Made by a program: the position numbers and the translations under genes. The notes below the pieces were generated by a model. It saw only the letters and a program-made list of their open reading frames with translations, made no database searches and was not told the DNA's origin. This document shows positions 53,151 to 61,436 of a DNA stretch of 64,000 nt, one piece after another; within the stretch, counting starts at the first letter, position 1, and each line of letters opens with the position of its first letter. Origin of the DNA: Candidatus Methylomirabilis sp. (GTDB lineage: Bacteria; Methylomirabilota; Methylomirabilia; Methylomirabilales; Methylomirabilaceae); contig NZ_JAQUOY010000016.1 in the NCBI RefSeq assembly GCF_028716865.1, forward strand, positions 1 to 64,000, given 5' to 3'.

Positions 53151-54332
53151 GTGGTTCACCCCTTCCTCATGGGCCTCCTTCGAGGCACACAATTGGAAGC
53201 CCTCGCGCCGCCATCGCCCGAGGACCAGGCGTGGGAGGAGATTATCAGGGATGCCACCCAACAGGGACTGCTGCCCATCCTTTACCGATGGCTCAAGACA
53301 TCTGACTCCCGCTACCTGCCGTCTGCTCTGAGGCTGGACCAGATCAAAGAAGGCGTCGTAGGTGTGGCTGCGCGGAACGTGGTGCTGGCGCAAGAACTGG
53401 TCTCCATCCTTCAGGCGTTCCAGGTCAGACAGGTGGCCTGCGTGCCTGTGCGTGGTCTGGCCTTGGCGGAACTGCTCTACGGGGACATCACAGCCCGTCC
53501 AATGGGGGACATTGATCTTCTTGTACGCAAGGAGGATCTGTCTAAGGTTGCTGAGGTCCTGAAGGGTTTGGAGTTCCAGGAAATGGACCGACGACCCGGG
53601 TTCGCCTCAGCTTTCTCTTACACACTTGAGTTCTTTAAAGACCGACACGGCGGGGTCATTGTGGAGCCTCACTGGTCGATCGCTTACCCCCCGTTTGCTG
53701 ATAGGGTGGATATGGAAGCAGTATGGGAGCGGTGTGTGCGGGGGCGGGTGGTTGACGTGGATACATGGCTTCTGAGTCGTGAGGACCTGCTCGTGCACCT
53801 CTGCTGCCATCTGATCCATCGCGGTGAGAGTGCGTCGCTGCTCTGGCTCTATGAAATTGATCGCCTTCTCCGACAAGAGAAGGCCACACGTGATTGGCCG
53901 CAGGTAATATCGCTCGCTCAAGAGACGGGCTTGGCACTGTTTGTTGTGGAGGTCTTGGGAAAGGTCAAGGGGCTCTTTGATTCCCCGATTCCCGATGACG
54001 TGTTATCACAACTCAGAGCCCAGCGCAGGCCTCAACCCGCACGAGCAGTCGAAAGTCAATTGGCGCGCCTGCTGATGGGGGAATCGCGCTTAGATGGCGG
54101 GGAGAGCTTTGCCATGCTCTTCACAATCAAGGGGATGCGAGCCAAGTTGCGCTATGCTGTTGCTATCCTGTTTCCCTCCCCAGAATTCATGCGCCTTCAA
54201 TATGGACTGTCCACTCGATGGCAGCTTCCCCTCGCCTATCTTACCCGATTCTTTCACCTGTCCTGGGAAGGGTTGAAGGGGGTCGTCGGCCTGTTCCTCT
54301 CACGCAGGACGCCTCGGCAGCGGCTGTTCTGA
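53151..54332 (+). CDS. nucleotidyltransferase-family protein of lasso clusters
   Basis: The protein has 393 residues from GTG 53151, with GAGGG five bases upstream; TTG 53139 is an alternative. VPVRGLALAELLYGDITARPMGDIDLLVRKEDLSKVAEVL holds the G-D-I-D metal site of the polymerase-beta-like fold. HWSIAYPPFADRVDMEAVWERC and LLVHLCCHLIHRGES follow, as in the PF14907-like family. Such genes accompany HprK-like kinases in lasso clusters; their reaction is not known to me. A stub of a relative lies at 44400. Confidence 0.82.
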   Translation: MVHPFLMGLLRGTQLEALAPPSPEDQAWEEIIRDATQQGLLPILYRWLKTSDSRYLPSALRLDQIKEGVVGVAARNVVLAQELVSILQAFQVRQVACVPVRGLALAELLYGDITARPMGDIDLLVRKEDLSKVAEVLKGLEFQEMDRRPGFASAFSYTLEFFKDRHGGVIVEPHWSIAYPPFADRVDMEAVWERCVRGRVVDVDTWLLSREDLLVHLCCHLIHRGESASLLWLYEIDRLLRQEKATRDWPQVISLAQETGLALFVVEVLGKVKGLFDSPIPDDVLSQLRAQRRPQPARAVESQLARLLMGESRLDGGESFAMLFTIKGMRAKLRYAVAILFPSPEFMRLQYGLSTRWQLPLAYLTRFFHLSWEGLKGVVGLFLSRRTPRQRLF

Positions 54333-54340
54333 GTGCGGTG

Positions 54341-55474
54341 CTACTCCGTTCGCGGTTGCTGCGTGGCGGGTCCGATGATGTGCAGGAGGATCTCTTTGGA
54401 CAGATCGAGCAGCCTGGGCTGAGGAAGTTTTTCGCCGGACGCATCGGACCAGACCTCGAGGACCGGGCGAAGCGGATTGGCCTTGTTGGTGGCAACGACC
54501 CGACAGATCTCTTTGGTGCTCAGACGAACCCAGCTTCCCACTGGGTAGCTTGATAAGCCGTTGATCAGCGCCCGTAAGACCACATGGCTGAAGTGCTCCC
54601 GCTCGGTGCGCAGGATCTGCTTGACAATCTCAAATGGCGCGAAGGCGTCGCGGTACGGACGCGCATGCGCCATCGCCTCATAGATCTCGCAGATGCCGAT
54701 GATCTTGGCATCCTTGTGAATCTGGTCGCCTCTCAACCCCTTGGGGTAACCTGTGCCGTCTTCTCGTTCGTGATGCTGGGCGGCGACCTCCGCCAACCAT
54801 TCCCAGGTCGGTCCAAGACTGCGCAGGATCTCATAGCTGTGGATCGGATGCGCCTGAATTATAGCGTGCTCGCCTTTGGAAAGCAGTCCCGACTTGGTCA
54901 GGAGGACCTCGGGACACCGGGTCATTCCGATGTTGTGGAGCATGCCGGCGAGGGCAAGCTTTGTGAGCTTGGCCAGCGGGTAATCTAAGACGTTCCCGAG
55001 CTTCAACGCGTAGATGGCGACGTTCAGACTCTGACGGACAAGGTCGTACGTTTCACCATTGGCGTCGAGGGTCCGCAGCATGAAGGTCTCGCATCGCACA
55101 AACGATTCTGTTGATGCCCGTTGCAGGTTCTCCTTGGCTGCGGCCTTGGCCAACTGCTCCGCCATGTCTGCCACCGGCGCGATGGCAATAGGCTCGCCCC
55201 GGCTCGCGGCGTTGAACACCGTCCTCAGGCACGCCTCCGCCTCGTCGTACAGGTCACGGGCGCCGGAATACTTTCGCGCAAAAATGGTCGGCTCTGCCGG
55301 GGGAGCAGCAACCGTTGTCAGCGGGACCTTCCAGGCTTCTTGTGAGGGGGCAGAGGTCTCCTTGCTGCGGTCGGATTCAGGCTCGGTTGCGCCTTTTTCC
55401 TGAGCCGACTTTTGCGCGGGAGCGGTGGTCTTCTTCGCCTTTTGTTGAGCCCGAATCAGATCGACCATTCGCAT
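54341..55474 (-). CDS. HD-GYP-like protein with degenerate metal site
   Basis: The protein has 377 residues from ATG 55474. The first 60 residues are Lys/Ala/Glu-rich and look unstructured. The C-terminal half aligns with HD-GYP domains: LALAGMLHNIGMTRCPEVLLTKSGLLSKGEHAIIQAHPIHSYEIL, QHHEREDGTGYPKGLRGDQIHKDAKIIGICEIYEAM and ARPYRDAF. The HD pair is His-Asn (about 180-181), the earlier His is Gln (VRQSLNVA), and DxxDA is EIYEA. The HHE and GYP elements remain. It is probably a c-di-GMP sensor or scaffold more than an active phosphodiesterase. Confidence 0.84.
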   Translation of the reverse strand: MRMVDLIRAQQKAKKTTAPAQKSAQEKGATEPESDRSKETSAPSQEAWKVPLTTVAAPPAEPTIFARKYSGARDLYDEAEACLRTVFNAASRGEPIAIAPVADMAEQLAKAAAKENLQRASTESFVRCETFMLRTLDANGETYDLVRQSLNVAIYALKLGNVLDYPLAKLTKLALAGMLHNIGMTRCPEVLLTKSGLLSKGEHAIIQAHPIHSYEILRSLGPTWEWLAEVAAQHHEREDGTGYPKGLRGDQIHKDAKIIGICEIYEAMAHARPYRDAFAPFEIVKQILRTEREHFSHVVLRALINGLSSYPVGSWVRLSTKEICRVVATNKANPLRPVLEVWSDASGEKLPQPRLLDLSKEILLHIIGPATQQPRTE

Positions 55475-55491
55475 GGCGTTACTTCCGCTCC

Positions 55492-56298
55492 TCAACATAC
55501 CCCTGCAAACGCGGTATGCACGATCTTCTCGTCGATCAGTGTGGCTTTCTCCTGGAATCCGACCAGGAGGCTGAGATCGCAGAGGCTGTTGATCCTCCGG
55601 GGAATTCCCTCCGTAAGATGATAGATCTCTTGGGTTGCCTCTTCCGAGAAGAGATCCCGTTGGGCCCCGGCCTTCTTGCTTCGGAAAGCAATGTACTCAA
55701 CGGTTTCCTTCTGCGTCAGGGGGAGCAAACAGTATTTGATGGCGATGCGCTGATTAAGCGCAGGAACTTGCTTAATCTTCTCCTCGAGATCGAGCTGGCC
55801 GATCAGGACAAGGGTCAGCAGAAACCGGTCGTTGAGCTGGAAGTTCAGGAGCAGGCGCACTTCCTCCAGGATCCCCTTTTTTTCCATGACGAGGTGAGCC
55901 TCATCAATAATCACGACGGTATCTTTTCCGCTCTGGTAGTTGGTAATCATCCGGCGATTAATCGCGTGCAGCGCGTCCACCCTCTGGTTGATACGGTTGT
56001 CCTTGTCGCCCTCAAACTGATAGATGATCTCCCTGAGGAACTGCACCGGGGAGAGGATCGGCGAGGTGACCACAGCCACATCATATCGTTGGGGGGACAA
56101 CTCCTTGACGAGCGTTCGACTGACTAGGGTCTTGCCGCACCCGATGTCCCCGGTCAGCATCGCAGCCCCCCTCCGGCCCTGGATGACATAGAGCAGGCGC
56201 ATGAGGGCCTCTTCATGTTTGGTGGAGGGGAACAGGAAGTCCGGATCGGGGACGTTGATGAACGGCTCTTTTACTAGCCCCCAATACTCTAGCAACAT
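55492..56298 (-). CDS. ExeA/XrtA-associated type AAA ATPase
   Basis: The protein has 268 residues. It opens LEYWGLVKEPFINVPDPDFLFPSTKHEEALMRLLY, the standard start of ExeA-like ATPases. Walker A is LTGDIGCGKTLVSRTL; Walker B is TVVIIDEAHLV. FLLTLVLIGQLDLEEKIKQVPALNQRIAIKYCLLPL is the sensor region. Relatives act in type II secretion or are found beside exopolysaccharide loci with exosortases; none of those partners is in the window. It is 24 bp downstream of a similar gene. Confidence 0.9.
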   Translation of the reverse strand: MLLEYWGLVKEPFINVPDPDFLFPSTKHEEALMRLLYVIQGRRGAAMLTGDIGCGKTLVSRTLVKELSPQRYDVAVVTSPILSPVQFLREIIYQFEGDKDNRINQRVDALHAINRRMITNYQSGKDTVVIIDEAHLVMEKKGILEEVRLLLNFQLNDRFLLTLVLIGQLDLEEKIKQVPALNQRIAIKYCLLPLTQKETVEYIAFRSKKAGAQRDLFSEEATQEIYHLTEGIPRRINSLCDLSLLVGFQEKATLIDEKIVHTAFAGVC

Positions 56299-56322
56299 CT
56301 TATGTGCGACCCGGCCGTCCGA

Positions 56323-57123
56323 TCATACGCTAAGCTCCGAGGCCGCCTTTCGCACCATCGGCCCGTCAATGATAGACCGCTTGGTCTCAAAACCGTGCAG
56401 CAAGCAGAGATCGGCCACATTGTTAATGCTCCTTGGGATACCACGACTGTACTGCCAGATCAGTTGAAACGCCTCCGGAGAAAAGATCTCGCGCTTGCCT
56501 CCGGTCACCTGAAGGCGATGCTGCATATACTTTTGCGTCTCCATCGGGTCAAGTGGTCCCATATGGTACCGGATAGCAATCCGCTGGTCGAGCTGGCGGT
56601 TGCGCCCGACCCGATCTATGAGTTCTGACTGACCCACGAGGATCAGGGTCATGAGAAAGCGCTCGTTGAGCTGCAAGTTCAGGCTCTGTCGGAGCTCTTC
56701 GAACACATCGTTGTCGCGGATGGCTTGGGCCTCATCCACGATCAGGATCGTTTCCACCCCGGCGGCGAGGTTTTCGGAGCAATGAGAGGTCAGGGCCTTC
56801 CATGCTCGGCCCCTCGTCCTGCCTGGCTCCTTAATCCCGAACTGATTGTTAATCTCCTGAAGAAAGTCATCTCGGGGCAGGTCGGGATGCGTGATCAGGG
56901 CTATATCATACTTTGTTTCGGGTAAATGGTTCATAAACGCCCGGATTAGGGTGGTCTTGCCGCATCCGATCTCTCCCGTCAGCATGCCGGCTCCCTTCCC
57001 CTGCTCTACGGCATAGAGGAGTTGCTTCAGGGCTTGCTGGTGCATTTCCGAAGGGAAGTAGAAGTTCGGGTCTGGAACATTCTGGAAGGGAAGCATTGAG
57101 AGGCCCCAGTACTGTTCGTACAA
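56323..57123 (-). CDS. ExeA/XrtA-associated type AAA ATPase (second copy)
   Basis: The protein has 266 residues from TTG 57123, with AGGGGGT upstream. YEQYWGLSMLPFQNVPDPNFYFPSEMHQQALKQLLYAVEQGKGAGMLTGEIGCGKTTLIRAF gives the opening and Walker A. ILIVDEAQAI is Walker B. The two ATPases are related along their whole length, so they arose by tandem duplication. Together with the HD-GYP protein they form one leftward operon. Confidence 0.9.
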   Translation of the reverse strand: MYEQYWGLSMLPFQNVPDPNFYFPSEMHQQALKQLLYAVEQGKGAGMLTGEIGCGKTTLIRAFMNHLPETKYDIALITHPDLPRDDFLQEINNQFGIKEPGRTRGRAWKALTSHCSENLAAGVETILIVDEAQAIRDNDVFEELRQSLNLQLNERFLMTLILVGQSELIDRVGRNRQLDQRIAIRYHMGPLDPMETQKYMQHRLQVTGGKREIFSPEAFQLIWQYSRGIPRSINNVADLCLLHGFETKRSIIDGPMVRKAASELSV

Positions 57124-57436
57124 GCGTCACCCCCTCTATGAGAGATTCTAGGGCCCCTTGGGCCTAACCCCAAAACTCCTGTGCCCCCGGTTGGCCGCTC
57201 ACAAGGCGAACGAACTTTTCCCTCTCTTCTGCGTCCAATTTTTCAGTCGGATATACATGTAACTTCGAGACGTTGGACGCCCAAAGCACAACCTTCATCT
57301 ACATATACCTATAAATTCCTACCGCGAATTCTCTGCTTTTGTCAACTAAATAGTGATTCCTGCGGTAGTAAAGTAATTCTGTCAGGGGTTCATGGCCATG
57401 TGATTATGCCAGGGTATAGAGACCATAACTCTCACC

Positions 57437-57613
57437 ATGAAAGAGCAGCAGTGAGTTGCGGTCATTAAGCGCGTGTTCCAAGGGGAACTGACGATGGCAG
57501 GCGGTCATGGTGCTTGGGATCTCCGAGCGCCAGAGCTTTAGGCTGAAGGCCAGGATCCGAAAGGAGGGAGTGGCAGGCATCATCCATGGCAATCGCGGTC
57601 ACCGCTCACCCTT
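57437..57613 (+). pseudogene. N-terminal transposase fragment (helix-turn-helix, ISNCY-like)
   Basis: After ATG 57437 the reading is MKEQQ-stop-VAVIKRVFQGELTMA, then a frame change to VLGISERQSFRLKARIRKEG and VAGIIHGNRGHRSP. The helix-turn-helix followed by HGNRG is typical of ISNCY-type transposases. An in-frame stop and a frameshift show it is dead, and the catalytic part is absent. Confidence 0.62.
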
Positions 57614-57766
57614 CGTTTCATGGGCTCATAAGGCCGTCGAGGTGCACGTGCACGACCGTCTCGCGCGCTTCGACGCACACACGACTCGCACAGTTGGCGT
57701 ATATCGGACGAACGGGCGACGGGAGGTCGTGAGCTCTATGGGCCTGACACCACGACCACTAAATAG

Positions 57767-57792
57767 TAATCCGCAGAGTTGTTGGCGGATTA
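57767..57792. repeat. hairpin TAATCCGC ... GCGGATTA
   Basis: Eight-base perfect arms (57767-57774 and 57785-57792) enclose a 10-base loop. No T-run follows. It abuts the right copy of the ACTAAATAGT repeat and may belong to the lost insertion sequence. Confidence 0.4.
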
Positions 57793-57980
57793 TCCCTTGG
57801 GTCAAAAAGCCGATCTTCTTTTCCTGAGGATGGAACCGTCATCACAACGTCTGTTAGTATTTCGGACTCCCACCTCTATTTTTTTCTTGCAATTCTGTCA
57901 AAACGCGATATAAGGCATTTGAACAAAGGCGCCCGGGGAGGTGAATATCGAATCAACAATTTTGCGAGGGGGGTAGATCG

Positions 57981-58415
57981 TTGCAAGCACTCGGGAAACA
58001 CCTGTTGGTGGAACTACACGGCTGTAACCCGGAGCTGCTGAAAAAAGCTGAAGTGGTCAAGGAGATCCTGGTTTGCGCGGCGAATGCCTGCAAGGCCACC
58101 ATCGTAGATACCTCCTTCCACGAGTTCAATCCTTTCGGTGTGAGCGGCGTGGTGGTGATCGCCGAATCCCATATCTCAATTCACACCTGGCCCGAATATC
58201 GATATGCGGCGGTTGACATTTTTACCTGTGGAGATGTCATCAAGCCTGATGTGGCGGTGGAATATATCGCCACCCGGTTTCAGTGCAAAAAACCGTCGGT
58301 CGTCGAGATGCGGCGGGGCATCATTCCTGGTCATCACGGGAAGCTTACCCACAAATTGAGTTCGTCTATGGAGAAGGCTGCCGATGCCGATCAAGAACTT
58401 TCGCTGGTTCATTGA
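57981..58415 (+). CDS. speH: S-adenosylmethionine decarboxylase proenzyme
   Basis: The protein has 144 residues from TTG 57981, preceded by AGGGGGG seven bases upstream. FNPFGVSGVVVIAESHISIHTWPEYRYAAVDIFTCG is the SpeH core. The chain should self-cleave between Glu62 and Ser63 to create the pyruvoyl group; His68 and the Cys in FTCG are the other catalytic residues. It supplies decarboxylated SAM for spermidine synthase downstream. A stub of speE begins inside its end. Confidence 0.95.
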   Translation: MQALGKHLLVELHGCNPELLKKAEVVKEILVCAANACKATIVDTSFHEFNPFGVSGVVVIAESHISIHTWPEYRYAAVDIFTCGDVIKPDVAVEYIATRFQCKKPSVVEMRRGIIPGHHGKLTHKLSSSMEKAADADQELSLVH

Positions 58416-58554
58416 CGCTCTGAGCCCGGAGGAGGGGCACCTGCACGGAATTCGACGAGTGTTGTTCTCCACTCAGACCCTCTTTCAGCCTTTCGACATC
58501 ATAGAACTCGGCAGCTACGGGAAGGCCCTCATTCGTGGCAGATGTCAGCTATGA
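58384..58554 (+). pseudogene. speE 5' stub (56 codons)
   Basis: From ATG 58384 the frame reads MPIKNFRWFIDALSPEEGHL, later FDIIELGSYGKALI, then TGA at 58552. The intact SpeE starts MPIQDHQLLIEAFSPHEGHV and has VELGSYGKALILDG at the same place. It is thus the N-terminus of a second spermidine synthase, cut at about residue 50. It overlaps speH by 32 bases. Confidence 0.78.
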
Positions 58555-58581
58555 CGGACAGAGTTTTTCCTTGTCCGTCAT
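58551..58581. repeat. hairpin ATGACGGACA ... TGTCCGTCAT
   Basis: Ten-base perfect arms (58551-58560 and 58572-58581) enclose an 11-base loop with a T-run in the loop. It starts at the stop codon of the speE stub. It may end or process the speH transcript, or mark the point of truncation. Confidence 0.45.
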
Positions 58582-58929
58582 TGGTCACTAGGACACCCCC
58601 GCACGCTTCGAATTCGCCTCTTAACGTATTTCGTTTTTGCCCTCCGGCATATTGCCCCCACGTGGCACTTCCGGGTTCGTCTGTCTTCTTCCTTCCAGAC
58701 CAGGGCGACAAGGATGACCTTCGCGTCATATAGCGACATTTGGCGGAACCTCCAGTCCGGTCGCTTTGACGTCGCCGCTCAGGTCGCATAAGCCTTGTTG
58801 ACTTTCAGGAGAGTATCACCGCTGCGATTGCCAGCGATACAAGCTGACGCATGATCTAAACGGTCATTATTTTTGTTCTCGTGGTTGGAATAATCATGTC
58901 TGCTGTGTTGAAACGCCGGAGGGAATGGC
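58582..58929. other. intergenic region before speE
   Basis: About 350 bases without a recognised gene. A minus-strand frame across 58529-58789 is open but resembles no family I know. The right end has GGAGGG at 58917-58922, the ribosome site of speE. Confidence 0.4.
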
Positions 58930-59847
58930 ATGCCGATTCAAGATCACCAGTTACTGATTGAGGCGTTTAGCCCACACGAGGGCCATGTGCATGGCGTGAC
59001 CGGCGTGATCGCTACGAGCCGGTCCCCATACCAGACTATCGAGTTCGTCGAGCTTGGGAGCTATGGGAAGGCGCTTATCCTGGATGGGAAGGTGCAGTCA
59101 ACGATGTTAGATGAGTTCATCTATCACGAGAGCATCGTCCATCCGGCCATGCTCTGTCACCCAGCGCCGCGACGGGTCTTCGTCGTAGGAGGAGGGGAAG
59201 GCGCTCCTCTTCGAGAGATTCTCAAGCATCGAAGCGTGGAAAGCGTGCTCTTGGTAGATATCGATAGTGAGGTCGTGGAACTGTGCCGGCGCCACCTTCC
59301 AGAGATGAGCGCTGGAGCATTTGAGGATGAACGGGTTCGGGTCGAGTTTAGGGACGCCAGAGCCTTCCTGGAATCTTCGGACCAGACATTCGATGTGATG
59401 ATCATCGACATCTCGGAACCTGTAGAAGAGGGCCCAGCGTATCTTCTGTTTACTCAAGAGTTCTATAAGATAGTGTTCAATCGACTCACCGAGCAGGGCG
59501 CGCTCGCCGTCCAGGCGGGAACGATCAGCCTCTCCGGTTTGGAATGTTTTGCCGCCGTACATGCTACGCTCCAGAGCGTTTTTCCCGTCGTCGCGCCCTA
59601 CTTCGCGGACATCCCGTCCTTCGGCAGGCCATGGGGGTTCATCTTGGCCGGCAAAGGAACGCATCCTGCTCAGTTCAGCCGGGACGACATTGACCGTGCC
59701 ATTCGGTCCAAGATGCACGGTACATTACGGTACTATGATGGTGAAACGCACACCATGAGCTTCTCACTTCCGAAACATGTAAGAGAGCGCTTGGCCATGG
59801 AAAAGCAGATTATCGAGGACAACCATCCTCTGTTCACATTCCGATAG
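58930..59847 (+). CDS. speE: spermidine synthase (polyamine aminopropyltransferase)
   Basis: The protein has 305 residues. YQTIEFVELGSYGKALILDGKVQSTMLDEFIYHESIVHPAM is the substrate loop. RVFVVGGGEGAPLREILKHRSVESVLLVDIDSEVVELCR is the decarboxylated-SAM site. VMIIDISEPVEEGPAYLLFTQEFYK has the catalytic Asp. It transfers an aminopropyl group to putrescine or a related diamine. It lies 10 bp before the decarboxylase gene. Confidence 0.95.
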   Translation: MPIQDHQLLIEAFSPHEGHVHGVTGVIATSRSPYQTIEFVELGSYGKALILDGKVQSTMLDEFIYHESIVHPAMLCHPAPRRVFVVGGGEGAPLREILKHRSVESVLLVDIDSEVVELCRRHLPEMSAGAFEDERVRVEFRDARAFLESSDQTFDVMIIDISEPVEEGPAYLLFTQEFYKIVFNRLTEQGALAVQAGTISLSGLECFAAVHATLQSVFPVVAPYFADIPSFGRPWGFILAGKGTHPAQFSRDDIDRAIRSKMHGTLRYYDGETHTMSFSLPKHVRERLAMEKQIIEDNHPLFTFR

Positions 59848-59857
59848 GGGCGCAATA

Positions 59858-61327
59858 GTGGCCGCTGACGCGGATCGCCAACGCAGAACTCCCCTCTTCG
59901 ATGCGATGGTCAACCTCGCGGAGAGTCGCAAGGTCTCTTTCCATACCCCGGGGCATAAGAGCGGCAAGGGCATCTCGACGCGCTTTCGAAAGTTCGTCGG
60001 CCCTAAGATCTTTACCATCGACCTGACCACGCTCGATGAGGTCGATTGCCTCCAGCGGCCGGTGGGGGTCATCAAGGAGGCCCAGGAGCTGGCTGCCGAG
60101 GCGTATGGGGCCGACCATTCTTTCTTCCTGATCAATGGGACGACTGGCGGCAATCATGCGATGATTCTGTCCGCCGCGAGCCCCGGAGATGAGATCCTCG
60201 TCGCGAGGAATGCACACAAATCGATCCTGACCGGGATCATTCTGAGCGGCGCGATACCGCGGTTCTTCCTGCCGGCCTTCGATCAGGAGTTGGGCATGCT
60301 GCTCAACGTGACGGTTGAGGAGGTGGAGCGCACCATGGTGCAATACCCGAAGGCCAAGCTCATCTCCCTCACCAGCCCCAATTACTACGGGGTGGCGGCC
60401 GACTTGCGCGCTATTGTTGCCTTGGCCAAACGCCAGGGAATTCTGATCCTGATGGATGAGGCCCACGGTCCCCACCTCCATTTCCACCCGGGGCTGCCCA
60501 CGTCGGCCCTCGACGCCGGCGTGGATCTTTGCGTCCAGTCTACTCATAAGATCTTGGGGGGGATGACTCAGTCCTCCATGCTGCATCTGAAGGGTCCTGC
60601 TGTCGATTACCCAAGAGTTGTGAAGCTGTTGCTGCTCCTTCAAAGTACCAGCCCCTCCTACATTCTGATGGCCTCATTGGATCTGGCCAGAATGCAGATG
60701 GCGACCGAAGGGGAGAAACTCTTAAGCAAGGCCATCGATCTGGCGCAAGACGCGAGAGACCGCATTAATAAGCTTCCCGGTCTGTCCTGCTTTGGTGAGG
60801 CGGATCTGCGCGGCAGTAATTTCTTCCTGGATGTGACGAAACTCACCATCTGTGTCAAGGAACTCGGCCTCAGCGGGTTCGAGGCCTCTGCCATCCTGAA
60901 TACCGAATTCGGCATTCAGGTCGAGATGGCCGACCTGCTCAATATCCTGGTGATCGTCAGTATCGGGGACAGAAAGGACGACCTGGATCGACTGGTGACG
61001 GCGCTGGACAGTCTGGTGGGGCGCGGCACCCGCTCCCGGGATCGGCGCGCCATCCCCTCCCTGCTTCCGCCCTTGGGCCAGCAGTTCCATCTGTCTCCGC
61101 GGGACGCCTTCTTTGCCCCCTCGGAGTATCTGCCGCTGACGAAGGCGGAGGGGCGCATCAGTGCTGACATCGTGACCATTTATCCCCCGGGGGTGCCTGT
61201 TCTTGTGCCCGGCGAAGAGGTAGAATCTTCAGCCATCGATTACCTGCGCTCGCTCGCCTCCTATGGCGCGAGGATCGACGGGGTCCTGGAACTGGATGAA
61301 CCTCAGATTCGCGTCCTGCGTGATTAA
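59858..61327 (+). CDS. Orn/Lys/Arg decarboxylase family protein
   Basis: The protein has 489 residues, the short, Bacillus-like class of fold-I PLP decarboxylases. SFHTPGHKSGKGI opens the family. LINGTTGGNHAMILSA binds PLP phosphate, ILILMDEAHGPHLHFHP holds the Asp/His pair at about 200-203, and QSTHKILGGMTQSSML carries the Schiff-base Lys231. It starts at GTG 59858. By context it most likely makes agmatine from arginine, or a diamine, for the polyamine pathway. The sequence alone does not fix the substrate. Confidence 0.9.
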   Translation: MAADADRQRRTPLFDAMVNLAESRKVSFHTPGHKSGKGISTRFRKFVGPKIFTIDLTTLDEVDCLQRPVGVIKEAQELAAEAYGADHSFFLINGTTGGNHAMILSAASPGDEILVARNAHKSILTGIILSGAIPRFFLPAFDQELGMLLNVTVEEVERTMVQYPKAKLISLTSPNYYGVAADLRAIVALAKRQGILILMDEAHGPHLHFHPGLPTSALDAGVDLCVQSTHKILGGMTQSSMLHLKGPAVDYPRVVKLLLLLQSTSPSYILMASLDLARMQMATEGEKLLSKAIDLAQDARDRINKLPGLSCFGEADLRGSNFFLDVTKLTICVKELGLSGFEASAILNTEFGIQVEMADLLNILVIVSIGDRKDDLDRLVTALDSLVGRGTRSRDRRAIPSLLPPLGQQFHLSPRDAFFAPSEYLPLTKAEGRISADIVTIYPPGVPVLVPGEEVESSAIDYLRSLASYGARIDGVLELDEPQIRVLRD

Positions 61328-61436
61328 GCTTGCCCTCTCAAACTTTTCCATTGCTTTTTCACGACCTTTTCCGTATATTTTGCCGTCCGATTTTTCCTGA
61401 GGCGTCGCCTTTCATTGAAGGGACGAGCAACACATC

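Larger units (their letters stand above)
57124..57980. other. long intergenic region with insertion-sequence debris
   Basis: These 857 bases contain a transposase fragment at 57437-57613, a hairpin at 57767-57792, and a 10-base direct repeat. ACTAAATAGT occurs at 57345-57354 and at 57758-57767, bracketing the fragment. No complete gene is present. The promoter of speH should be in its right end, but I found no convincing match. Confidence 0.5.

Noticed and set aside
58529-58789. Minus-strand frame of 86 codons between the speE stub and speE
   Set aside because: No recognisable family and part of it is antisense to the speE stub; kept only as a remark in the intergenic entry.
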